Shown here in pieces: positions 27,500 through 39,509 of a stretch of DNA of 64,000 nucleotides (its first letter is position 1; every line of letters starts with the position of its first letter). The stretch spans positions 1,294,501 through 1,358,500 of the forward strand of contig NZ_MLQS01000001.1 in the NCBI RefSeq assembly GCF_001866055.1. Reading direction: 5' to 3'. The stretch comes from Anaerobacillus alkalidiazotrophicus. Lineage in GTDB: Bacteria > Bacillota > Bacilli > Bacillales_H > Anaerobacillaceae. The translations under genes and the position numbers were made by a program. The notes below the pieces were generated by a model. That model saw nothing but the letters and a program-made list of their open reading frames with translations. It did not search any database and was not told the DNA's origin.

Positions 27500-29296
27500 A
27501 TGATCAATAATAATATGAAAAAAACTCAATTTGCGACAAAGGTTATTTTGGGTATTTTAATTGTAAGCTTAATTCCCACCTTGTTTATTAGTATTTTCTT
27601 TTATGTGTCATCTTCTAACATAATAAAAGAAAATGTAAGAGAATCTTCAATTCAAATTACCCGTCAAGCAGCAGATTCGCTCTCAAACATTTTGACAACC
27701 GGAAGTGATATGTCGGATCTTATCTATAGTAGTGAAAAGCTTCAGGAGATAGTTAAAATGGATTTGGATCAGGAACTTCCTGACCGTGTTCGTCAGCAAA
27801 ACAATGAACTGATGAATTCATTCTTAAGCGTCCATATTCATTCAAACTCACTTGTCAAGATGATTTATGTATTAAAAGAAGAAGGAACCATTTGGGTAAG
27901 TCGCTATTTTTCATGGGAAAAATTCTATCAGACTAATCTAAATAGGTTAGATTGGGTAATTGGCTCAATTGAATTAAATGGACAGTTGTTTTGGGAGGGG
28001 CTTCAATATGAACGATTTAGTGGTTTAGAAGAAAGCACTGAATTGGTCTTACCGATTAGTCGGGTAATGAAAAATTTCGACAATTTAAATAATATTGCTT
28101 ACATCCAAGTTTTTCTTGATGGAAATGCTGTTCTTGATAATATAAATCAGCTTAAATTAGGAAAAACAGGGCGTTTTTTCGTTGTTGACCAACAAGGAAG
28201 AATTATGATCAATTCAGATATTGAGAAGATCAATCAAACGATTTCAAATGACCAGTTATATCATCGTATAGTAGATAGAGAAGAAATAGAGTTTGAGTAT
28301 GTAGAAGACGGGATTAATCACTATGGAGTAAAGCAGCCACTCGCAAATGGCTGGATGATAGTAGGGACTGTTCCCATTAAAGAAATTACTGATCAATTAC
28401 TATCAGTTCAAAAAGTTGTTATTCTTTCATCTATTATTTTCTTTATATTAGCCATAGTAATTGGTTACTTTTTTGCTAATCGAGTAACTAACCCAATTAA
28501 AGTCCTTACAAGTCAGATGAAGCTTGTTGGTGAAGGGGACCTCAATGTTAGAACGAGTGTACAAACATCCGATGAAATTGGATTGATGAGTATGGAGTTT
28601 AATCGGATGCTCGACAAAGTTGAACACTTAATGGAGCAGGTGAAAAGGGAACAAATTCAAAAAAAAGAAGCGGAGTTACGAGTAGTTAAACACCGAATTA
28701 ACCCACATTTTTTATTTAATACACTTAGTACAGTTAGATGGTTAGTTAACTTTAAACAGGTTGATCGTGCTAATAAGGCTTTAACTGCATTAACGAGATT
28801 ACTTGAAGCAAATATGGGTAAAAAAGGAACGTTTGTTCCTATCCGAGAAGAATTAGACATTATAAAAAAATTTATTATTATTATGCAAATTCGTTATGAT
28901 CAAACCTTTCATCTTCAAGTAGATATTGATGATGATGTTTATGAATTTCTTATTCCGCAAATGTTACTTCAGCCGATTGTTGAAAATGCAATTTTTCATG
29001 GGATTGTGCCAACTGGTAAGGAAGGTATAATTCATATTTCTGGACGGCAGTCAGAAGGTGGAATTGTATTAGTCATCTGTGATAACGGTAGAGGGATGGA
29101 GATGGAAAAATTAAATGCGCTTCAACAGTCTACTGTCGTATCTAATGCGTCTATTGGCATCGGTTTACTTCATGTATTTGACTCAGTCAACCTATATTTC
29201 ACATCAGATTCAAAAGTTGAAATTAATAGTAGTAAGGATGGAACAAGCGTAAAATTGATCTTGAAACCAGAAAATAGAGGTGATAAGCGTGTATAA
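27500..29296 (+). CDS. YesM-type sensor histidine kinase
   Basis: 598 residues from ATG 27500; ATG 27458 would add 14 residues but has no ribosome binding site, and the true start is uncertain. Two membrane spans (about residues 13-33 and 295-320) enclose an extracytoplasmic Cache-like sensor domain. HAMP (RVTNPIKVLTSQMKLVGEGD), the His_kinase motif INPHFLFNT with the phospho-His, and a HATPase with DNGRGM and GIGLLHVFDSV follow. Paired with the AraC-type regulator, overlapping by eight bases, and with an orphan binding lipoprotein behind. Presumably senses a maltodextrin-type sugar and drives the surrounding genes. Confidence 0.92.
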   Translation: MINNNMKKTQFATKVILGILIVSLIPTLFISIFFYVSSSNIIKENVRESSIQITRQAADSLSNILTTGSDMSDLIYSSEKLQEIVKMDLDQELPDRVRQQNNELMNSFLSVHIHSNSLVKMIYVLKEEGTIWVSRYFSWEKFYQTNLNRLDWVIGSIELNGQLFWEGLQYERFSGLEESTELVLPISRVMKNFDNLNNIAYIQVFLDGNAVLDNINQLKLGKTGRFFVVDQQGRIMINSDIEKINQTISNDQLYHRIVDREEIEFEYVEDGINHYGVKQPLANGWMIVGTVPIKEITDQLLSVQKVVILSSIIFFILAIVIGYFFANRVTNPIKVLTSQMKLVGEGDLNVRTSVQTSDEIGLMSMEFNRMLDKVEHLMEQVKREQIQKKEAELRVVKHRINPHFLFNTLSTVRWLVNFKQVDRANKALTALTRLLEANMGKKGTFVPIREELDIIKKFIIIMQIRYDQTFHLQVDIDDDVYEFLIPQMLLQPIVENAIFHGIVPTGKEGIIHISGRQSEGGIVLVICDNGRGMEMEKLNALQQSTVVSNASIGIGLLHVFDSVNLYFTSDSKVEINSSKDGTSVKLILKPENRGDKRV

Positions 29297-30824
29297 CGTT
29301 ATGATTGTTGATGATGAGCCTGTTATTCGATTTGGTTTAAAGGCTTCGGTGGAATGGGAGAAAGAGGGATTAACTTTTTTAGGAGATTTTCCAAATGGAG
29401 AAGAGGCCTTGACAGTCATGATGGAAAACCATGTTGACATATTAATTACGGATATTAACATGCCCATCATGGATGGATTGACGTTAATGAAGAAAGCTTT
29501 GAAGCTCTACCCAAAATTAAAAGTTATATTAATTAGTAGTTATAACGAGTTTGAATATGTCAAAGAGGGTATTAAATATGGGGCAATTGACTATGTATTA
29601 AAGCCAACATTAGAACAGGAAGAGTTTGTCGAATTAATTCAGAAGTGTGTTAAGCTCTTGAATGAAGAAAAGGAAGTTGAGACAAAACTAATGTTTGCTG
29701 ATCAATCTACCAACTTGAATGAACGGAAAAAGCAAGAGCAAGAAATTAAACGTTTATTATTAAAAGGAAAAGCTTTTTCTCGTGATCATGAAATTTGTAC
29801 GATGATGCCTGGTTCAATTCTTGTCATTTATATGAAAATGAATGATTTAGCAATGATTGAAGAAAGATATGGGGTATTATACAAAAATTTTATTCTTGAA
29901 GAGATTCAAGAGCGTTTTTACTGCGAATTTGAGCGTGGGGTTTGCTTTTCAATTGGCGATGCAGATTTACTTTTTTTCATCAATACTGAACTTGATTCAA
30001 AAAAAATGATACATCAATTACAAGATGTATTGATTAAAGAGGCAGAGGTAAGTTTCTCATTTGGATATGATGTAATTTCAAAAATAGAAGAAGCTAGTGA
30101 AGGTATAAGGCGAAGTTCCCTAGCTTGTGAGAGACGTTTTTTTAACCCTGAAGAATCAGTATTTTCCTATGTGGAGCCAAAAGAAATTAGTGGAAAACGT
30201 TTGATGACAAATGAAATGAAGCAATTTATCATGCCAGTTGACCAAAATAAAGTAGCGATGTTTATGGAAAAAATGTACAACGAATGGAAGCAAGAGGAGT
30301 TGCAAGCTACAGTCATTAAGCAAGAAGCAAGTGATATATTATCTAGCTTATTTGTAGGTAAGTTAAATCTCTCAATACTAATTGATAAATGTCAGGAGCT
30401 CCAACAAGCAGAATCACTTGATGAATTAATTATTATACTTAATAAAAATATTGCAGAATGTAATCAGCTGATATTAGAGCAAAGTCATAAACACAATAGT
30501 GATAATGAATTAATGGAAAGAGCCCTTAGTTATATTCACCAACACTATACTGAAGAGCTGACGCTTCAAAAAGTTGCTGATCATATTCATATAAGTAGAA
30601 ATTATTTTAGTATATTGTTTAAGCAGTTTAGTGATCAAAAGTTTATCGATTATGTGATTGAACTTCGAATAAAAAAGGCAACTGAATTGTTAATTCATAC
30701 TTCATTAAAGGTTTATGAAGTTGGAGCCAAATCTGGTTTTAGAGATGTCAAATATTTTAGTAAATTATTTAAAAGAATGACGGGGTATTCACCTGTTGAT
30801 TACCGGACAGAGCATCAAAAGTAG
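29289..30824 (+). CDS. YesN-type response regulator (REC plus AraC DNA-binding domain)
   Basis: 511 residues from GTG 29289, with AGAGGTG about eight bases upstream; GTG 29280 is too close to that site. An N-terminal receiver domain has MIVDDEP, the phospho-acceptor Asp in ILITDINMPIMDG, and Lys in VLKPT. A roughly 250-residue linker follows, then two helix-turn-helix motifs of the AraC/XylS type (LTLQKVADHIHISRNYFS and KVYEVGAKSGFRDVKYFSKL). Partner of the kinase just upstream, overlapping by eight bases. Confidence 0.92.
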   Translation: MYNVMIVDDEPVIRFGLKASVEWEKEGLTFLGDFPNGEEALTVMMENHVDILITDINMPIMDGLTLMKKALKLYPKLKVILISSYNEFEYVKEGIKYGAIDYVLKPTLEQEEFVELIQKCVKLLNEEKEVETKLMFADQSTNLNERKKQEQEIKRLLLKGKAFSRDHEICTMMPGSILVIYMKMNDLAMIEERYGVLYKNFILEEIQERFYCEFERGVCFSIGDADLLFFINTELDSKKMIHQLQDVLIKEAEVSFSFGYDVISKIEEASEGIRRSSLACERRFFNPEESVFSYVEPKEISGKRLMTNEMKQFIMPVDQNKVAMFMEKMYNEWKQEELQATVIKQEASDILSSLFVGKLNLSILIDKCQELQQAESLDELIIILNKNIAECNQLILEQSHKHNSDNELMERALSYIHQHYTEELTLQKVADHIHISRNYFSILFKQFSDQKFIDYVIELRIKKATELLIHTSLKVYEVGAKSGFRDVKYFSKLFKRMTGYSPVDYRTEHQK

Positions 30825-30835
30825 GAGGTGGAATT

Positions 30836-32098
30836 GTGTGGGGGTTGCAACATAAAATTTTCTATAGTTTGGTCATTGGGATATTACTGCTTGTAGGCTG
30901 TGGTAATCAAACGATTATTGGAAACAGCAGCCCAGCAGTAGAAAGTAAACTAACGAAAGAGCAGATTATTTTTTGGCATACCTATAATGAGGCGGAGACT
31001 CATATCTTTGAAACTATTATCTTGCCTTTATTTGAGGCGGAATATCCAATGATTGAAGTGAAGCCAGTTCGACACCATTATAATATGCAGCTAAGGTCTG
31101 CGATTATTTCTAGAGCATCTACAGGCAAGCCCCCAGATGTTATTAGGTTGGATATCAATTGGACTCCAGCAATTGCACAACTTGATCTTTTGTATCCTGT
31201 AAGTGAATTTGAAGATTTTGAGAAATTGAAAGGTCAGTATTATGAGGCACCATTACAGTCAAATTATTATAACGGCAAATATTATGGAGTCCCTTTAAAT
31301 ATTTTTACAAAAGCTAGCATTTATAACAAGGAGTTACTTGAAGCTTCTAAAGAGGACCCACCAAAAACTATGGATGAGCTAATTGATATCGTTGAAAGAA
31401 ATCAGTTTGTTATTAGTATGGATCATTTCTCGATATGGGGATCGCTACATTATTTTTATGGTCTTGGCGGGCAATTGCTGGACCCCAATTATACAAAAGC
31501 AACAGGTTATCTTGATAGTGAGAACAGCGTTAATGCTGTTTTAAAACTTTTAGATTTATTTAATAAAGGTAATTTGGTCACTCATGGTAACCGATGGATT
31601 AACGTATTAGATGGTCAAAATTTTGTCATTGATGAGGGGCCTTGGTTTTATAGTAGTTACTCTTTAGAACAGATTACTTCTATTAATAAGGTCACGGTGG
31701 CGGCTCCATTTCCAATTAGTAATGGAAAAAGAGCTATTCTAGGTGGAGAAAATATTGTTATTTCAAAAGCGGCGAAGCATAAGGATGCCGCTTGGACATT
31801 TATTAAATGGATGACAGATATAGATGCACAAACGCATATGGCTCAAACGGGTTTAATGCCAACCAATAAATATGTTAATCTATCAGGATTTTATGATGAA
31901 ACACCATATTATCAACCATATTTAGACAGTATTGGTGATGCATTTTTACCTCCCTCTGTTCCAAAATTTGAGAATATTAATGATATTTATAGTCTTTACT
32001 TAGAACTAATCTTTTTAGAAAAGATTAGTGTAGAAGAAGGTTTATCGAAAGCAGCAAAAGAAATAGATGAAATTCTTGAGAATAATAGTTATAACTAA
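30836..32098 (+). CDS. Sugar-binding lipoprotein linked to the two-component system
   Basis: 420 residues from GTG 30836, with AGGAGGTGG about six bases upstream. The lipobox LLVGC is followed by an SBP_bac_1 fold (QIIFWHTYNEAETHIF, PPDVIRLDINWTPAIAQLDLLYPVSEF, GGENIVISKAAKHKDAAWTFIKWM). It is the third gene of the kinase-regulator operon, 11 bases behind the regulator, and no permease follows. It either serves the maltodextrin permeases at 23-25 kb or is a sensing co-receptor for the kinase. A perfect terminator ends the operon. Confidence 0.88.
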   Translation: MWGLQHKIFYSLVIGILLLVGCGNQTIIGNSSPAVESKLTKEQIIFWHTYNEAETHIFETIILPLFEAEYPMIEVKPVRHHYNMQLRSAIISRASTGKPPDVIRLDINWTPAIAQLDLLYPVSEFEDFEKLKGQYYEAPLQSNYYNGKYYGVPLNIFTKASIYNKELLEASKEDPPKTMDELIDIVERNQFVISMDHFSIWGSLHYFYGLGGQLLDPNYTKATGYLDSENSVNAVLKLLDLFNKGNLVTHGNRWINVLDGQNFVIDEGPWFYSSYSLEQITSINKVTVAAPFPISNGKRAILGGENIVISKAAKHKDAAWTFIKWMTDIDAQTHMAQTGLMPTNKYVNLSGFYDETPYYQPYLDSIGDAFLPPSVPKFENINDIYSLYLELIFLEKISVEEGLSKAAKEIDEILENNSYN

Positions 32099-32136
32099 AA
32101 GAAACAAAGCAACGATCGTTGCTTTGTTTCTTTTAG
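32097..32136 (+). terminator. Terminator of the sensor operon
   Basis: AAAAGAAACAAAGCAACG pairs with CGTTGCTTTGTTTCTTTT, a perfect palindrome ending in a T-run. Confidence 0.9.
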
Positions 32137-32256
32137 TTGAGAGTGTATTTCGTTATATTTAGCTTTACTTTTGGTGTCTTTTCTCTCTAATTTAAATTGA
32201 ATAATAACACTATAGGAAATCAAGGGTATATTTTTCTACTACTTCATAATAAAAGC

Positions 32257-34134
<1,878 letters not shown>

Positions 34135-34167
34135 GTTAATGATAAAATCCTGAAATTTTTGGAAGAA

Positions 34168-34435
34168 ATGTTTGTAACATAATTTCAGAAAATATATTGT
34201 AAACTTGGAAACTGGACTACAAGCTCGATCGGCTTATCAACTTGTTAATATATCACTAAATATTCTTCAGTTGTCTATGTAGAAATAGATAATAGAAATT
34301 GATTGTAAAAGTATTATGGGGGTGATGTCGTTAGGGCTTGTTCCCAATCCAGCGATAACCTTAACTGTTGATGGAACGGATGAGGGTCAGCTATTAGAAG
34401 ATTTAAGTAAGTTTTTTGCAGATGAAAGTGTGTAA
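34168..34435 (+). pseudogene. Crh/HPr-like phosphocarrier, decayed
   Basis: Broken frames together spell an HPr-family protein. VNLETGLQARSAYQLVN (nt 34199-34249) aligns with the Crh/HPr active-site helix. A shifted frame SSVVYVEIDN follows. From 34295 the frame [14 protein letters not shown] contains the Ser46 region, and it ends ITLTVDGTDEGQLLEDLSKF with a stop at 34433. Gln stands where HPr has His15, as in Crh. At least two frameshifts occur, and there is a stop at 34286 in the third frame. A GGAAG plus ATG at 34168 is a possible old start. It lies between the cyclomaltodextrinase and oligo-1,6-glucosidase genes. Confidence 0.7.
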
Positions 34436-34497
34436 AAAAAGCCGCTTTTGAACATCCTCCAAATAGTGCGTTTAACAATGAATAGAGGTGTGTAAAA

Positions 34498-36177
34498 GTG
34501 GAAAAAGCATGGTGGAAAGAAAGTGTTGTTTATCAAATTTATCCAAGAAGTTTCATGGACAGTAATGGTGATGGCATCGGAGATTTACAAGGAATTATAA
34601 CAAAGCTCGATTATTTAAAAGAACTAGGTATTGATGTGATCTGGCTTTCACCAGTTTACAAATCGCCAAACGATGATAACGGCTATGATATTAGTGATTA
34701 TCAAAATATTATGGATGAGTTTGGTACAATGGCGGATTTTGATGAGTTACTTCAAGGCGCACATGATCGCGGCATTAAAATTGTCATGGATCTTGTTGTT
34801 AATCATTCGTCTGATGAACATGCATGGTTTGTCGAGTCGCGAAAATCAAAGGATAATCCGTTCCGTGATTATTATATTTGGAAGCCAGGAAAAAATGGTG
34901 ATCCCCCGACAAATTGGGGATCAGTCTTTGGTGGCTCATCATGGCAATATGATGAAACGACGAATGAGTATTACTTACACATATTTAGTAAAAAGCAACC
35001 AGATTTAAACTGGGAAAACGAAACATTGCGTAAAGCAGTATATAAGATGATGACATGGTGGCTTGAAAAAGGGATCGATGGATTTCGGATGGATGTCATT
35101 AACTTTATTTCAAAAGATAGTCGCTATCCTGATGGTGAGGTTCATGGTGAAAACAAGTATGGTGATGGATCGAAACACTTCATGAACGGGCCAGGGATTC
35201 ATGAATTTTTACAAGAAATGAATAAAGAAGTACTTTCTAAATACGATGTGTTGACGGTTGGAGAAATGCCAGGTGTAGATGTAGAACAAGGAAAGCTTTA
35301 TACCGGAGAAGACCGTAATGAATTAAACATGGTGTTTCAATTTGAACATGTCGATGTTGGAAACGGGCCAGGTGGAAAGTGGACTTCACAGCCTTGGAAA
35401 CTAACAGAGCTTAAAGGGATTTTAACCAAATGGCAATATGGCTTAGCGGATGACGGCTGGAACAGCTTATATTGGAACAATCATGACCAGCCACGTGTTG
35501 TATCGCGGTTTGGTCATGACAAAGAGTATTATGAAAAGTCCGCCAAAATGCTTGCCACATGTCTTCATATGATGAAGGGAACACCGTACATTTATCAAGG
35601 TGAAGAAATTGGAATGACAAATGTTGCATTTGAGTCAATCGACGATTACCGCGACTTAGAAACGTTAAATATGTACAATGAAGCGGTGAATGAACTTGGA
35701 AAAGATCCCAACAAAGTTATGCGAGCGATTTACGAGCGTGGGCGCGATAATGCTAGAACCCCTGTACAGTGGGATGATACCGAAAATGCCGGATTTACTA
35801 CAGGGACACCTTGGATTAGCGTAAACCCAAATTATAAAGAGGTTAATGCAAAAAGAGTCCTACAAGATCCTAATTCAATTTTCCATTATTATAAAAAATT
35901 GATTCAACTTCGAAAAGAGAACGAAATTGTTGTATATGGAAAGTTTGAACTGCTTCATGAAGATTCTGAAGAGATTTTTTGCTATACGAGAGAACTGAGG
36001 AACGAAAAATGGCTGATAGTATGCAGCTTTTCGACTGAATTAGTTAAATTTGAGCTCCCAAACCAGATCAAGTACCAATCAAAACAACTAGTGCTTGGTA
36101 ACTATGAAGACGAACCGATAACAATTGAAACATTTGAACTAAAACCTTATCAAACACTAGTGTATAAACTTACCTAA
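34498..36177 (+). CDS. Oligo-1,6-glucosidase / alpha-glucosidase (GH13_31)
   Basis: Cytoplasmic exo-acting enzyme of 559 residues releasing glucose from maltose or isomaltose-type oligosaccharides. GTG 34498 follows AGAGGTG. GH13 catalytic residues are Asp199 (GFRMDVINFI), Glu256 (VGEMPG) and Asp330 (NNHDQPR). Val directly after Asp199 is, in this subfamily, associated with alpha-1,6 (oligo-1,6-glucosidase) rather than maltase specificity, so isomalto-oligosaccharides or panose are the favoured substrates. The N-terminus WWKESVVYQIYPRSFMDSNG and C-terminal beta domain are typical. A terminator follows. The product glucose can go to the glucokinase at 44.4 kb. Confidence 0.95.
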   Translation: MEKAWWKESVVYQIYPRSFMDSNGDGIGDLQGIITKLDYLKELGIDVIWLSPVYKSPNDDNGYDISDYQNIMDEFGTMADFDELLQGAHDRGIKIVMDLVVNHSSDEHAWFVESRKSKDNPFRDYYIWKPGKNGDPPTNWGSVFGGSSWQYDETTNEYYLHIFSKKQPDLNWENETLRKAVYKMMTWWLEKGIDGFRMDVINFISKDSRYPDGEVHGENKYGDGSKHFMNGPGIHEFLQEMNKEVLSKYDVLTVGEMPGVDVEQGKLYTGEDRNELNMVFQFEHVDVGNGPGGKWTSQPWKLTELKGILTKWQYGLADDGWNSLYWNNHDQPRVVSRFGHDKEYYEKSAKMLATCLHMMKGTPYIYQGEEIGMTNVAFESIDDYRDLETLNMYNEAVNELGKDPNKVMRAIYERGRDNARTPVQWDDTENAGFTTGTPWISVNPNYKEVNAKRVLQDPNSIFHYYKKLIQLRKENEIVVYGKFELLHEDSEEIFCYTRELRNEKWLIVCSFSTELVKFELPNQIKYQSKQLVLGNYEDEPITIETFELKPYQTLVYKLT

Positions 36178-36180
36178 AGT

Positions 36181-36227
36181 AAACTGAACTCGTTTTTAGT
36201 AAGAGGAAACGAGTTCAGTTTTCTTCC
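36181..36227 (+). terminator. Terminator after the oligo-1,6-glucosidase gene
   Basis: AAACTGAACTCGTTT pairs with AAACGAGTTCAGTTT, followed by TCTT. Confidence 0.85.
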
Positions 36228-36487
36228 CAATTCCTACGAGATCATTGTAAGTGTTTTTCATTGATTAGTTATCTAACATTGACAAACTTTTCAGTCAAAT
36301 TTAAAATGGAAATCATGAAAACGTTTGCTTAATAAGTGTGTATAGTGTTGGGAAGGATGTAAATAGATTTCTAGTATTAGGGGGGAAATTTATATTGGTA
36401 CAGTGTTTAAGTATTAGTTCAAACGATTGCGCATAAAATCAAAATACATATTACAATCAGAGTAAAAAATAAGTAGAGGTGATTTTA
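36228..36487 (+). promoter_or_regulatory. Chemoreceptor control region with cre box
   Basis: TGAAAACGTTTGCT at 36316-36329 fits the CcpA consensus TGNAANCGNWNNCW. Further on, a GGGGGG stretch (36380-36385) precedes TTG 36395, which could open a 13-codon leader (MVQCLSISSNDCA), but this is weak. No other ORF is seen. Confidence 0.5.
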
Positions 36488-38236
36488 TTGAATAAGATTA
36501 TTGCTTTACTCATAGAAAGTTTCCGTTTTAATAGTAAAACATCTGGTATTCGTTTACTTAGTAAGTTATCAACGAAAATTAATGTATTAATCTTCGGACT
36601 CACAATGTTAAGTGCAATATTAGGTATTTTAGTATTTAATTCTTATACTTCTGTTACGAACCATAGTAGACTACTAGAAGAAACATCAGATTTCCAATAT
36701 GAATATTCAAAAATATATGAAGCTGTAAATAGTATCAATAAGACGCAGTTACGATTAGCCAATCAAGGTTATGAAAGCCAAGCCATTTTAAATATGAATT
36801 CACTTATTTTAAGAACAAGAGATACCTTAGCTGATATTATTCAAACAGTTGATGAAGAAAATCGTGTATTGAAAACGTTTTTAGGAGTCTATGATGAAGT
36901 TTTAATCAGTCAAGAAGACTTATCAGAGACCTATTTTTCGAATGTTTATGTTGGTGATAGAGCTGCTGATGTTAGATATGCAGTAAATTTACAAGTTCCT
37001 AGAAATGAAGAAAGAATTGAACAAGCAAACATGCGGATCCAAGATTATTTACTAGACGTAAAAGAACAGGTTTCATCTGAATTACAACAAGCAATGACGT
37101 CATCAACAATTTTTATAAGTGCTTCTTTAATTTTATTATGTTTCATTCCAATCATTGCGTTCCTATTCATTGGAAGAAGTGTAACAAGTGGGGTTAAGTA
37201 TGTGTTAAATAGAGTACATGCCTATCAAGACCATGATTTAACCTTTAAACAACAAAAACTGAGAAAAGACGAGTTTCAAATCATTGATAGAGCATTAGCG
37301 GACATGGGCCAGTCTTTACATGATTCCCAAATACGTAGTCATGATGCTAGTAAGGACGTTATTTCGGTAGTGAAAGGGACGAGGCGAGTTTCAAGTGATC
37401 AAATTAATGGAATGAAAAACATACTAGGTACTATAGAAGACTTCACAAATGATCTTAACAAACAAACCGATATAACAAACTCTATTTCTGCTGTTACAGA
37501 ACAAGTATTGGCTAGTACCCAAGAAATTCAATCAAAAATTGAATATTTATCACAAGAGGTAAAAGTAAATGAAAACCAGGCGAATAGAGGTTTATTACTA
37601 ATGGATGATTTGGCTTCTATGATGCAATATCTTTCAAACGAAGCAGAAAATTCGGCTGACAAGGTTCATTCAATGAAAGAAAAATTAATCGCGATTTCAT
37701 CATTTATTGAGGGCATTAATGATATACAAACCAAAACAAATCTACTAGCCTTAAATGCTTCAATCGAAGCCGCGAGAGCAGGGGTTCACGGAAAAAGTTT
37801 TGCGATTGTTGCTAATGAAATTCGTAATCTTTCTGCACAAACCAAAACGTTTTCTGAAGAAACGAACCAAAGCTTGACATCTATCTTCTCAGAAGTAAAC
37901 AATGTCGTAGAAAGTTACGAAAAATTAAAGAAAGAAACAAGCGTAGCATCTCAAAAAACAAAAGAAGCATCCTCTAGTTTTCGATCGATTTCGGAAGGGG
38001 TTACAAAATCGACGAAAGAACATGAAGAGATTAATGAATCGATCGAGCAAATCAATCAATCTATGGAAGAAGCTGTTCATTCGATTGCTGAGCTTGTTGA
38101 AGGCGCGACAAGTATAAAACTAAAGAACGACTCAATCAGCGATGGTATTGAAGAGCAAGTAAGACGCCAAGAAGCTTTGAATGATAATATAGCATCGCTA
38201 AATGAAACAGCTCAAAAGTTAAATGTAGCAATTTAG
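36488..38236 (+). CDS. Methyl-accepting chemotaxis protein
   Basis: 582 residues from TTG 36488; AGAGGTG is seven bases upstream, so GTG 36479 inside it is rejected. A cytoplasmic N-terminal tail of about 30 residues, a first membrane span (about 34-57), an extracytoplasmic four-helix-bundle-type sensor region, a second span (about 205-228), a HAMP-like region and a long coiled-coil signalling domain are visible. The conserved hairpin tip reads [30 protein letters not shown]. It signals to CheA/CheW. The sensor domain ligand is unknown. Its place amid sugar genes and the cre box suggest sugar taxis, perhaps through a binding protein. Confidence 0.92.
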   Translation: MNKIIALLIESFRFNSKTSGIRLLSKLSTKINVLIFGLTMLSAILGILVFNSYTSVTNHSRLLEETSDFQYEYSKIYEAVNSINKTQLRLANQGYESQAILNMNSLILRTRDTLADIIQTVDEENRVLKTFLGVYDEVLISQEDLSETYFSNVYVGDRAADVRYAVNLQVPRNEERIEQANMRIQDYLLDVKEQVSSELQQAMTSSTIFISASLILLCFIPIIAFLFIGRSVTSGVKYVLNRVHAYQDHDLTFKQQKLRKDEFQIIDRALADMGQSLHDSQIRSHDASKDVISVVKGTRRVSSDQINGMKNILGTIEDFTNDLNKQTDITNSISAVTEQVLASTQEIQSKIEYLSQEVKVNENQANRGLLLMDDLASMMQYLSNEAENSADKVHSMKEKLIAISSFIEGINDIQTKTNLLALNASIEAARAGVHGKSFAIVANEIRNLSAQTKTFSEETNQSLTSIFSEVNNVVESYEKLKKETSVASQKTKEASSSFRSISEGVTKSTKEHEEINESIEQINQSMEEAVHSIAELVEGATSIKLKNDSISDGIEEQVRRQEALNDNIASLNETAQKLNVAI

Positions 38237-38285
38237 TTTATGCCAAGAGATATGCTGAATTTTGTTACATAGAACTAGCTAACAA

Positions 38286-38326
38286 AAAAAGCCAGTTACC
38301 GAAAAATAAGGTTACTGGCTTTTGGT
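38286..38326. terminator. Bidirectional terminator between chemoreceptor and AraC genes
   Basis: AAAAGCCAGTTACC pairs with GGTTACTGGCTTTT with one T:T mismatch. A- and T-runs lie on both sides. Confidence 0.75.
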
Positions 38327-38340
38327 TATTAAAGCAATAC

Positions 38341-39117
38341 TTATTCCTGCTTTCTATACTCTCCAGGGGAGACCCCGTACTTCTTTTTAAATACTCGATG
38401 AAAATAAGCGTAGGTACCGAACCCACAATTATCCGCAATGTGCTCAAGTGTCATTGATGTATATTTCATTTGATTAACAGCAGTCGATAAACGAATTTCT
38501 TGTGCGTATTCAACAATCGTTTTTCCTGTGCTGCTTTTAAATAAATGAACAGCTCGAGAAACACTTAGTCCAGCATATTGTGCAACATCCTCCACCTTGA
38601 ATACGGTTGTCGCATGTTCCTCAATGTATCGCATCATCCGAGTTACTGGGTAGGGACGGCTGCCAGTAGAAGTTGTTTCGTTGATCGCGCGTTCTAGAGA
38701 CAAACAAAGTGCTTTTAACAAATAGCTGGAGAGCTCTTTATTTTTTTCAGACATTGGTCGCCGTTCTTCAATCGTGAGGTGTCGCCACAATGTAAGTACC
38801 TTTTCATCAAGATTGATTTGAGAGGAAGTTGGTTTAACAGAACGATTCCACCATTCATCAATCCAAGATCCTTCACAAAATAAATTATAGTCACCACTGT
38901 TTTGATTGCCTTCGATATGAATTTCATACAAGTCTCCAGGTTTAGCTAATAGTAGTCCCCCTTTACTGAAAGTAAGCTTTTTTTTATTCAAAACGATATC
39001 ACAAACACCTTCTGTTTGAAGTCTAAAAAGGTAGCCTGATAATCCTAATTTATCTTCTTGAGAAGAATATCCCTTTGTATGATGGGAATAACTACAAAAT
39101 CCAATCTGTACAGTCAT
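38341..39117 (-). CDS. AraC family transcriptional regulator
   Basis: 258 residues. The minus-strand leader contains AAGGAGGGAAGG before the ATG. The N-terminal half is a cupin-like effector-binding domain. The C-terminal 100 residues carry two helix-turn-helix motifs (VEDVAQYAGLSVSRAVHLFK and TLEHIADNCGFGTYAYFHRVFK) ending in YGVSPGEYRK. It is transcribed away from the isomerase/ThuA operon that starts at 39510. It is the best candidate for the activator acting on the conserved upstream module at 39309 and its copies at 15335 and 19122. That link is an inference from position and the weak -35 boxes. Confidence 0.9.
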   Translation of the reverse strand: MTVQIGFCSYSHHTKGYSSQEDKLGLSGYLFRLQTEGVCDIVLNKKKLTFSKGGLLLAKPGDLYEIHIEGNQNSGDYNLFCEGSWIDEWWNRSVKPTSSQINLDEKVLTLWRHLTIEERRPMSEKNKELSSYLLKALCLSLERAINETTSTGSRPYPVTRMMRYIEEHATTVFKVEDVAQYAGLSVSRAVHLFKSSTGKTIVEYAQEIRLSTAVNQMKYTSMTLEHIADNCGFGTYAYFHRVFKKKYGVSPGEYRKQE

Positions 39118-39308
39118 AAGCCTTCCTTCCCTCCTTGTTAAATTAAATAATAATTTCCTTTTATCATTACATAATACTGTCTAGTAACAACTGAATACTA
39201 CATTTAGTTGATTTGGAGCATTCACTACTAGCTATAGCTTGATATGCCTGATTTATTGAGATTAAGAATTTCACGCACGCAAAATAAATTCAACTTTCTT
39301 AAACAAAT

Positions 39309-39375
39309 AGCAAAATAGTATATGTTTTAATTATATTATGTATTTTTATTTTAAGCCATATCTAATATGATAGAG
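39309..39375 (+). promoter_or_regulatory. Conserved upstream module, copy 3 (before the isomerase operon)
   Basis: AGCAAAATAGTATATG at 39309 and ATATGATAGAG at 39365, 56 bases apart as in the other two copies. TATGAT is a plausible -10 box with no good -35. A weak cre-like box TGATAGCGCTTTAA (39472-39485, two mismatches) lies before the first start codon. The rest of the 392-base divergent region is A+T-rich and featureless. Confidence 0.65.
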
Positions 39376-39509
39376 TCAAATAAGAAACAATAAGTGTATT
39401 TATTAATTTGTATATTACCACGTAATTGTCTCTTATTGAGATGATAAAAAAGTTATTTAAGAGCAATCGAATGATAGCGCTTTAATCAGTGTAGAAATGA
39501 GGCTGTAAA

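Noticed and set aside
36395..36436. 13-codon leader ORF (TTG start) before the chemoreceptor gene
   Set aside because: A purine run precedes it, but it is too short, starts with TTG and has no attenuator-like structure behind it.
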